NCBI GenBank assembly: GCA_027577415.1
Contig: JANBQS010000743.1
Location: 1-12,723 of the forward strand
Length of the DNA stretch: 12,723 nucleotides
Direction of reading: 5' to 3'
From: Coemansia sp. RSA 922
Taxonomy: Eukaryota; Kickxellomycota; Kickxellomycetes; Kickxellales; Kickxellaceae
The notes under the pieces are model-generated. The model was not told the DNA's origin, searched no databases, and was given only the letters and a program-made list of their open reading frames with translations. Position numbers and translations under genes: made by a program. Shown here in pieces: positions 8,201 through 12,723 of the stretch. Numbering within the stretch: position 1 is the first letter of the stretch; each line of letters opens with the position of its first letter.

Positions 8201-8705
8201 GCTAATGAAGCTTGGGCGTGCGAGCGATATTTGGTCGCTGGGGATCATCTTGTACCAAATGTGCTATGGACGTACGCCGTTTGCACAGCTGGCGTTGTTC
8301 AAGAAGCTGGCGTCGATTCCTGACCCGTCGTTTGCCATCCCCTATCCGCTGTACATGGCTGGCTGCCTGCAAGTGGGCACGGAGAATGACCCGAACGCGG
8401 ATATCGGCCCGACGTTCCCGGATGGCTCGGCGAAAGTCAAGGTGCCGTCGGATTTAGAACAAGTGATGAGGGCGTGTCTCAATCGCGACCCTAATAAGCG
8501 AATAACCATCCCTCAGTTGCTTGTTGACCCTTTGCTGTGCCCGGTATCCATGGAGAATGCTCTGCCGCAGGCCATGTCACAGCTAATGACGCTCCTCAAG
8601 GGCAGTCCACATGTACTGGATCAGTGGAACATCTCGGAATCGCAGAACGAGCAGCTCCTGGCAAAGCTCGTTAGAACTCTCCACATGCGAGAGCAAAACA
8701 TGTAG
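5298..8705 (+). CDS. MPS1: dual-specificity spindle-checkpoint kinase MPS1 (TTK)
   Basis: A 1135-aa intronless protein. The first ~770 residues are low-complexity, rich in Ser, Arg and Pro with many S/T-P sites, plus a Gly5 run (nt ~6630-6647) and a Gln7 run (758-764). The kinase domain starts near 785: Gly loop GRGGSSKV (792-799), ATP lysine K813 in AIKRV, catalytic loop HADLKPAN (908-915), DFGIAK (927-932), activation loop DTTNI...QVGTVNYMSPEAI (937 onward), and ASDIWSLGIILYQM. HADLKPANYL and QVGTVNYMSPEA identify the Mps1/TTK family. T938/T939 and T949 correspond to the human autophosphorylation sites T675/T676 and T686. About 29 residues (1018-1046) separate FAIPYP from KVPSDL, where the human kinase has a short link. 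Known role: kinetochore recruitment of checkpoint proteins, attachment correction and spindle-pole duplication. The animal TPR domain is not visible. DAD4 follows 134 bp downstream. Confidence 0.96.
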   Translation: MSLYNNSYGSSERGSQQGYRSSRPPYSSLSSSKSVTASSKPEFSLDDYNEIDKMSDMEHMDFERTNQSPETWSRVDRDTAVDDKNGVAFFGKRAARSHSHDEQAFMATSNTEGILGRIDASGRGYERQPREYDSGSHSALLPTDGRRLLSPEHRYGSALQLSQESEYTTKNVTPASYRASQRSSDTTVKVRFSSEITSEQATDTTTVKTARHSTGYLAEQPTSNEYAMAETPALKPLAHPVQGSTVTSRWKRRGRFGLAKPKRNDHGLFTEDSTHDGDGDSMGFGTNSPPKSLEFLGGSTGSIDHKPFSSRHTQSPPRSHLSGHGSIGSENSQRHSFASMDEPAPEFENTFHTARPRYSSKSPPDVASAGPADTARRPYESSVQNRSMDISDVSMTSNPRSRPHSPDVDSAIKTPASTGSLSRTSFSEHSGSHGKRTAELRQSEGGGGGDSKEYATSDMARRRVLSPLIGRVRPLGSSVGSASNESLGQRVELGTSPKMQPKSGSPNSQGHALVRASTASALEKRSSVHGDSAMEISSRFQQYEMRMKEASPQYRSPRERQRGLGGLVRSADVSMGSADSSRAEDGEHYRLDQYAPLEPKSSSRRLNSASSSARMTDKPTAPAYDGRPEHHSVSNASPRLSARRVAATATDNNFEALRRGGTSAVTDENAPNGVRGSAKPTNGQSEDRNRSPYLSPVVVEKPALQAQYAEALSQVAQQRKPAVTFSQPAITPPRQATQSQSQTNSQPKATAQTTPQDQQQQQQQAVQGGIATDPKRTLVVNGRSYQKISITGRGGSSKVYKAMSPKHEIFAIKRVSFSRADMQAIEGYINEIILLRKFEGNPYIIQLYDAEINKERGLIHMVMEFGETDLASVLKRQGDRPLGMNTIRLYWEQMLKAVQIIHDERVVHADLKPANYLLVRGSLKLIDFGIAKSIGNDTTNIHRENQVGTVNYMSPEAIKETNTEGGTRLMKLGRASDIWSLGIILYQMCYGRTPFAQLALFKKLASIPDPSFAIPYPLYMAGCLQVGTENDPNADIGPTFPDGSAKVKVPSDLEQVMRACLNRDPNKRITIPQLLVDPLLCPVSMENALPQAMSQLMTLLKGSPHVLDQWNISESQNEQLLAKLVRTLHMREQNM

Positions 8706-8839
8706 TGCATAATATATTGGCTTTTTTGTAATTCTGTTTTTAATCAATATCCTTTCGGAAACTGGGGAGATGCTCGTTTCTCTCTTTTTTTATCCCTTTA
8801 CCTTTTTTTTTGTTTATTGTAATATTTTTTTCGACCTAA

Positions 8840-9167
8840 ATGAGGAATCCGTACGACGAGCAGCAGACACAAATTCTGGCACGCATTACAAACAATGTGG
8901 TACGCTATCTATGCTTTTTTAATCGAGTGTCGTCTTGCTTTTGCTCTTTACTGAAGAGGTTGACGGTTTTTTTTTTGTTTATGCCTCTGGGTTTTGTAGG
9001 TCAAGCTGAATGAGACGCTGCTGGAGCTGAACCAAAAGATAGAAGAAATTAACGAGATGAACAGTGACTTGGTCGCCTTTTCGAATATCTGGAACCATTA
9101 CCAGCGTAACGCCAACCTGTACCTGACGAGTACGAACAGCTTGGAGCCAGCTGCCGCCAAGCGCTAA
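8840..9167 (+). CDS. DAD4: DASH/Dam1 complex subunit DAD4, two exons
   Basis: Exon 1 is 8840-8899 (20 codons) and exon 2 is 9000-9167 (55 codons plus TAA), giving 75 aa against 72 in yeast. The spliced protein aligns without gaps through most of its length to Dad4: MRNPYDEQQTQILARI for yeast MENPHEQVQNNILSRI, then a coiled-coil helix NNVVKLNETLLELNQKIEEI (18-37), then NIWNHYQRNANLYL (49-62) matching the family's W-x-NY-x-RN motif around Trp51. Known role: a component of the ten-protein DASH complex that forms rings on spindle microtubules and couples kinetochores to their ends. Exon 1 alone is too short to be noticed as an open frame. It lies on the same strand as MPS1, with a T-rich leader (8785-8832) before the start. 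Confidence 0.93.
8900..8999 (+). other. DAD4 intron
   Basis: A 100-nt intron with donor GTACGC at 8900 and acceptor TTTTGTAG ending at 8999. It is T-rich, including a long T run at about 8967-8976 before the acceptor, and a branch-like ACTGAAG sits about 50 nt upstream of the 3' end. It is phase 0, between Val20 and Val21, and splicing keeps the exact spacing seen in yeast Dad4. Confidence 0.88.
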
Positions 9168-9340
9168 TATTAAAGGGCGATGGCGTGATCAGCGCTGATT
9201 TTTACTTGGCTGAAGAGAGAGCGATATCAGTCGACCATGTGGCGAAGAGAACGAGGCACTTCTCTCTCTTCCTCTAACCTTTTTTATTCGTATTCCTTAT
9301 CCATTTTTACTCTTCTTATTTTGAAACTTGTACTTTGAAA

Positions 9341-9880
9341 ATGCGTGCCTATTTATATGACAACAGCGACGCTGACCAGCGGGAGCTCCATGACTCGGGT
9401 ATCCCCGTGAGTATCAAGGAGCTGAACGCTATCAATGTGCAGTATCAGCAGCTGAAGGGAACGCTGGACGAGCAACTGGAGGTGGTTGAGAAACTGTGTG
9501 TAGAAAGGTCGTACAAGAACCGCGACGAGATCCACATCTCGCCTGAGTTGTTGGACAACTACGATGAAAAGATAAAGACATTCTTTACCGAGCATATCCA
9601 CGAAGATGAGGAGATTAGGTTCATCATGGCGGGCGCTGGATACTTTGACGTCCGCGATAGGCTTGACCGCTGGGTGCGGATTCGGGTGGAAGTGGGAGAC
9701 CTGCTGATTGTGCCAGCGGGAATTTATCACCGGTTTACGCTGGATACATCCAACTATATTAGAGCTATGCGCTTGTTCAAGGAGGATCCAAAGTGGACGC
9801 CTATCAACCGGCCTGAGGCTGATGGTAACAAGTACCGCTTGGAGCACTTGAAGGAGATTGGACCTTTGTCTTTCTGCTAG
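9341..9880 (+). CDS. ADI1: acireductone dioxygenase (methionine salvage)
   Basis: A 179-aa intronless protein, the same length as yeast Adi1. ATG 9341 is used because [10 protein letters not shown] matches the family start; a TTG two codons upstream is not credible in a eukaryote. The cupin core carries metal ligands H85, H87 and E91 in [12 protein letters not shown] (84-95) and H130 in [12 protein letters not shown] (124-135), spaced as in bacterial and animal ARD. Other family blocks are GAGYFDVRD (98-106) and [13 protein letters not shown] (146-158). Known reaction: with Fe(II), conversion of the acireductone DHK-MTPene to 2-keto-4-methylthiobutyrate and formate, returning methylthioadenosine sulfur to methionine. 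With Ni(II) the family makes an off-pathway product. It stands alone here with no other salvage gene beside it. A pyrimidine-rich leader (about 9261-9325) precedes the start. Confidence 0.96.
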   Translation: MRAYLYDNSDADQRELHDSGIPVSIKELNAINVQYQQLKGTLDEQLEVVEKLCVERSYKNRDEIHISPELLDNYDEKIKTFFTEHIHEDEEIRFIMAGAGYFDVRDRLDRWVRIRVEVGDLLIVPAGIYHRFTLDTSNYIRAMRLFKEDPKWTPINRPEADGNKYRLEHLKEIGPLSFC

Positions 9881-10044
9881 ATCCCAAATCCGCTCTCTCC
9901 CATTGTCGTAGGCAAAGTCTACAAAAACGAGTGGCAATCGAGCGCGGCTGAAACTCTTTTTTTCTTTAGCCCTTTTCTTTTTTTGTTGTTTACTAAAAGG
10001 AAATTGTTTATGTTAAACTTTATTATTTATTTATTTTATCGACT

Positions 10045-10665
10045 ATGAGTACAGCAACGTCGTCGGTGGTTCCGCGCAGTATGCCTTCGGGGCAGCGGAA
10101 TGTGGTTCGGTCAAATGACTCTGCGTCGCTGTGGAATTGTACGCTATCGCCTGGGTGGACACTAGACGAAGTGCAAGTACTGCGGCAAGCGCTGATGAAG
10201 TTTGGAGTTGGAAACTGGATGAAGATAATAGAGTCGGAAAGCCTACCCGGCAAAACAATTGCGCAAATGAATTTGCAAACACAGCGTATGCTCGGACAGC
10301 AAAGCACGGCCGAGTTTAACGGACTCCATATCGACACACTTCGCGTAGGCGAGCTAAACTCGCTAAAGCAAGGCAAGGATATTAAGCGCAAGAATAACTG
10401 TATTGTAAATACAGGTGGTAAACTTGGTCGAGATGAGGTAGAGCAGCGACGTATTAAGCATAGGGAGATGTTTGAGGTTGAGGAGAAAGTTTGGAAAAAT
10501 ATTGTGCTGCCTAGATTCGATAACCCATTGGTGGTCTTGGATCGGAAGCGAGCGGAACTAAAGGCGCTGAGAGCAGAATTGGATGACGTATTGGCTCAGT
10601 TGGCGAGCGCTGGCGACAACGACGAATGCACTGCGCTGACTGGCACTAAGCGTGCTCGTGAATAA
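10045..10665 (+). CDS. SANT/Myb-like domain protein, uncharacterised
   Basis: A 206-aa intronless protein that I cannot name. The N-terminal 30 residues are Ser/Thr-rich. Residues 37-83 look like one SANT/Myb repeat: GWTLDEVQVLRQALMKFGVG then NWMKIIES, with Trp38 and Trp58 in the positions of the first two Myb tryptophans. A third helix LPGKTIAQMNLQTQRMLGQQ (67-86) carries no third Trp. This is followed by a compact region (90-125) with INxxG-like VNTGGKL, then a highly charged helical segment EVEQRRIKHREMFEVEEKVW (131-150) and a probable coiled coil with Leu spacing (164-187). The end, TKRARE, is basic. The single repeat fits DNA or histone-tail binding, but a protein-binding SANT role is as likely. 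Its upstream neighbour ADI1 gives no functional hint, and the gene downstream converges on it with 127 bp between the stops. Confidence 0.8.
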   Translation: MSTATSSVVPRSMPSGQRNVVRSNDSASLWNCTLSPGWTLDEVQVLRQALMKFGVGNWMKIIESESLPGKTIAQMNLQTQRMLGQQSTAEFNGLHIDTLRVGELNSLKQGKDIKRKNNCIVNTGGKLGRDEVEQRRIKHREMFEVEEKVWKNIVLPRFDNPLVVLDRKRAELKALRAELDDVLAQLASAGDNDECTALTGTKRARE

Positions 10666-10792
10666 CAGATTTTAAATACATGCATGTGTATTAAAGAAAT
10701 ATTATTATAAAAGCTAAATGAACACGTATTGCTCGCCATGGGCTCTTTTTTTTAGAATGTACAGTTAGATGCACGCCTTGCCTACTACTCCG

Positions 10793-11611
10793 CTAGTTGT
10801 AGCGCAGGTTCTCCCAGGTATATGCAGCCTGTCGCGGGTTTTGCATATCGTGGCGACGTGGCGGAGACGATGATGAATGGAGGTTGCCGCCGCTCTTATT
10901 ATAGACTGACATTCCTATTTGAGTCGGCGTGGCATACGCACTAGTCGGGCTGTTTGGAACTAGCGTGTGAAGCGAACTGGCACCCGAGTGTCGTGAGGCG
11001 ACGCTCTCTGGGCGCGACAACACGTTTTCCCTGTACTTGTTTCTGTCAGCATATCCAACAGCCGTCGACGCCTGTGAGACCTCTGACGAGGGCGAATGCG
11101 GGTCTTGTTCTGAGTAAGGCGGCAAGAAATGCACTGTTTTTCGCTGCTGTTGCGGATGTCCGTAGGTCTCGGCGCCATGGGAGTGCGCGTGAGTGGCGTA
11201 CTGTTGCTGGCGATACATTTGCTGGGCAGGTGGATATGCCATCATTTGCTGCTGCGGTTGCGGCACTGGCGGGAAAATGGAAGGCGCAGGGTAGTTGGCA
11301 CCAGGAAGAACAAAGCCGCCTGGTCCGCCAGGCCATTGCTGCATGGGCGGATAGCCATGATTGTGTCCAATGTGCTCGCTTGGGTTAATAAAACCTAATG
11401 GAGCCATATCGTGGTTGCCGCCTACTTGGTGGTGGTGGTGATGAGGGTTGGCCGATGGCATAACAAAACCACCGGGATCGCCAGGTGTAAATAAACTGCT
11501 GGAACTGAACCCAAAGTCTTGAGATGGCTGAGCGTACTCGTTACGACGTGCTGACGAGGCAGACCGCTGGCTGCTAAAGTCTGTTGACTGCGAATATTCT
11601 GTAGGATACAT
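10793..11611 (-). CDS. low-complexity Pro/Gln/His-rich protein with GGFV repeats, uncharacterised
   Basis: A 272-aa intronless protein beginning MYPTEYSQ at ATG 11611. The open frame continues to an upstream ATG at 11707, but that codon overlaps a TATA box (11707-11712), so it should not be in the mRNA. There is no signal peptide or membrane segment. Residues 43-55 (PGDPGGFVMPSAN) and 94-106 (PGGPGGFVLPGAN) form a clear repeat, with a weaker GFINPS copy between them (73-78). Other features are His5 (57-61), a Pro/Gln/Met-rich stretch (94-140), KTVHFLPPYSE (158-168), and a Ser-rich C-terminal half ending in AAYTWENLRYN. This composition suggests a disordered protein, perhaps a cytoplasmic scaffold, membrane-tail or RNA-granule factor, but I recognise no domain. 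It converges with the SANT-like gene. Confidence 0.75.
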   Translation of the reverse strand: MYPTEYSQSTDFSSQRSASSARRNEYAQPSQDFGFSSSSLFTPGDPGGFVMPSANPHHHHHQVGGNHDMAPLGFINPSEHIGHNHGYPPMQQWPGGPGGFVLPGANYPAPSIFPPVPQPQQQMMAYPPAQQMYRQQQYATHAHSHGAETYGHPQQQRKTVHFLPPYSEQDPHSPSSEVSQASTAVGYADRNKYRENVLSRPESVASRHSGASSLHTLVPNSPTSAYATPTQIGMSVYNKSGGNLHSSSSPPRRHDMQNPRQAAYTWENLRYN

Positions 11612-11706
11612 TATTGTGGAGATATCTAGAGGAAAAATTGGTAACTGAAGAACTAAGATTGATGAATGAAAAAAAAAGTGGGCGGCAGTGGCAAGAGACA
11701 CCTGCA

Positions 11707-11712
11707 TTTATA
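11707..11712 (-). promoter_or_regulatory. TATA box for the Pro/Gln/His-rich gene
   Basis: Minus-strand TATAAA (followed by TGCAGG) lies 96 bp upstream of ATG 11611, with a T/C-rich tract between them (about 11650-11680). The spacing fits a fungal core promoter. It also argues that translation starts at 11611. Confidence 0.55.
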
Positions 11713-11860
11713 CAAACCACACAAACCTTTTTTTTCGCTACATGAAAAATAAAGGGGGCGTAAGGCGTGTAAATCCCCGGAAGAGGAACTGCTTTTTTAC
11801 CAAAATAAAAAACTTTCTGGGCAGTCATGACGACATTCAAGCTCTGTTTTCTTTCGCATG

Positions 11861-11876
11861 CCACATGGCCACATGG
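11861..11876. repeat. CCACATGG tandem duplication
   Basis: Two perfect adjacent copies of the palindromic 8-mer CCACATGG, each holding a CACATG E-box core. It may be a paired bHLH-type site or a chance duplication; position in the long promoter spacer favours the former only weakly. Confidence 0.6.
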
Positions 11877-12300
11877 CTGCCGGCAATGGTAGAGAATCTA
11901 TTCTCCGTTTTTTTTCTTGCCATCTTGGCGTGGTGGTGCTCACATGTTCAAGCGAGACAGACAAAGCGAATCGATTCTTTGTAGACAGTGATGTCGCTGG
12001 CAGATAAAGGAGGGGCGGGAAGTGTTTACAGTTAGTCAGCATTTGGCGGCCGCAGCAACCTATTTCGTAACGACATCATAATAAGCCTCAGGGGGGGGTC
12101 TCGGCTGATACCTGCCTAATGCGTCTGGCCTATTGTCTAGACACTGTCACAACTGAAATTGGCCGCGGGACCTATTTTTTTTACCCCTTATCTAACGCAT
12201 GTCATATCTGTAAGATCTGCACGATAGTAATAAAAAATATGTTTCATGAACGCTAATTGAAATCGAAGAGCAGGAATCTAATCGACAGAGATATCTGCGT

Positions 12301-12723
12301 TTAGCGCGCAAGTCCAGCAGCCTTGACCTCGCACAAGACAAAGTAATCTTTAGCCCTGTGTTCGCCGCCATCCTGCACAAACAGAATGCCCTTAGTCTTG
12401 GCACCAGCCTTTCCTGCATAATCACGGCCATTAAGCGTCGTCGTAGCAGCATAAAGCTTTTCTCCGTTCTTCTCGTTACCACATATCAATGGCTGGTGAG
12501 TCTTATCCGCGAGTTTGGCAGGATCCAACTTGCCATTCGCCGGCGTCCACTTCACCAACGATGACGGTCCACAGAGAATCTCGTATCCGTCGCGGAATAG
12601 CAGGGCCTTGCCGTCGTATGCCACTAACAGTCCTCCCTTTGACTCGATGACCATCCCCACCTGGACGCTGTCCTTGTGTTTGCGCCGGCCGATGTAAAAG
12701 CCCTCATGCTTGTACGTTCCAGC
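12301..12723 (-). CDS. DM9-repeat (DUF3421-like) protein, C-terminal part (partial)
   Basis: The last 140 codons and TAA are in the window; the gene continues past 12723. Two related repeats are visible. The first runs from GFYIGRRKHKDS (8-19) through VGMVIESKGGLLVAYDGK (22-39) to GYEILCG (46-52). The second runs from VKWTPANGKLDPAKLA (57-72) through GEKLYAATTTLNG (87-99), YAGKAGAKTKGILFVQDGGE (102-121) and DYFVLCEV (126-133). The pattern W-x-PA-x-G, then G-x-x-LY-x-A, GK, then GGE and Y-x-VLC is that of DM9 repeats. In animals some DM9 proteins bind mannose or respond to infection; the fungal role is unknown to me. No catalytic residue is recognised. The N-terminus, and so any signal peptide or extra domain, is outside the window. 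Confidence 0.75.
   Translation of the reverse strand, partial: AGTYKHEGFYIGRRKHKDSVQVGMVIESKGGLLVAYDGKALLFRDGYEILCGPSSLVKWTPANGKLDPAKLADKTHQPLICGNEKNGEKLYAATTTLNGRDYAGKAGAKTKGILFVQDGGEHRAKDYFVLCEVKAAGLAR

Larger units (their letters stand above)
11612..12300. promoter_or_regulatory. 689-bp spacer with clustered AGGGG and CACATG motifs
   Basis: No gene is supported here. It is upstream of the Pro/Gln/His-rich gene and downstream of the DM9 gene. AGGGG, the core of the fungal stress response element, occurs at 11753-11757, 12011-12015 and 12090-12094, with the complement CCCCT at 12184-12188. CACATG E-boxes occur at 11862-11867, 11870-11875 (together a perfect CCACATGG tandem at 11861-11876) and 11941-11946. 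A G8 run lies at 12091-12098. I see no conserved peptide or RNA gene. Confidence 0.45.

Noticed and set aside
8785..8832. T-rich runs in this and other spacers as terminators
   Set aside because: They precede start codons and match the pyrimidine-rich leaders of fungal promoters; Pol II genes do not use simple T-run termination.
9353..9937. A 194-codon open frame on the minus strand across ADI1
   Set aside because: It is longer than ADI1 but antisense to a gene with full family conservation and metal ligands, and its peptide has no recognisable domain.
11612..11707. A longer start for the Pro/Gln/His-rich protein at ATG 11707
   Set aside because: That ATG touches the minus-strand TATA box, and the extra 32 residues come from T/C-rich leader sequence that only mimics a hydrophobic signal.

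Overview
The window is nuclear DNA of a filamentous or early-diverging fungus. It carries a fungal-type DASH kinetochore subunit (DAD4), TEN1, MPS1, mitochondrial complex I (absent from Saccharomyces) and short GT-AG spliceosomal introns of 100-110 nt. An antiquitin-type aldehyde dehydrogenase (ALDH7A1) makes a standard Dikarya yeast less likely. My guess is an early-diverging lineage such as Kickxellomycotina, but this rests on gene content and style only, not on a search. Genes are dense, mostly intronless, and separated by 60-400 bp.

Layout from left to right. (1) The C-terminal end of a P5C dehydrogenase (2-142, +), then a small OB-fold gene that I read as the telomere-capping subunit TEN1 (372-797, +), then a complete mitochondrial ALDH7A1 (1063-2664, +). 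(2) A three-exon complex I subunit NDUFA2 on the minus strand (2732-3225), reconstructed by hand, shares a 193-bp divergent promoter with PPT2, an AcpS-type phosphopantetheinyl transferase (3419-3802, +). (3) NOP15, a nucleolar RRM protein for 60S ribosome assembly (3869-4888, -), diverges from the checkpoint kinase MPS1 (5298-8705, +). MPS1 is followed 134 bp later by DAD4 (8840-9167, +, one intron). (4) Next come acireductone dioxygenase ADI1 of methionine salvage (9341-9880, +) and an uncharacterised SANT/Myb-like protein (10045-10665, +). (5) The last part holds a low-complexity Pro/Gln/His-rich protein on the minus strand (10793-11611), a 689-bp promoter-like spacer with several AGGGG and CACATG motifs, and the 3' part of a DM9-repeat protein (12301-12723, -) that runs off the window.

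Three adjacent pairs make functional sense. P5C and P6C (aminoadipate semialdehyde) dehydrogenases act on chemically analogous semialdehydes. NDUFA2 is a complex I subunit, and PPT2 activates the mitochondrial acyl carrier protein that is itself tied to complex I. MPS1 and DAD4 both act at the kinetochore-microtubule interface. Most of the window is core eukaryotic housekeeping. I see no mobile element, CRISPR array, rRNA, tRNA or obvious new multi-gene system. The least explained parts are the TEN1 call, the SANT-like protein, the GGFV-repeat disordered protein and the DM9 protein.
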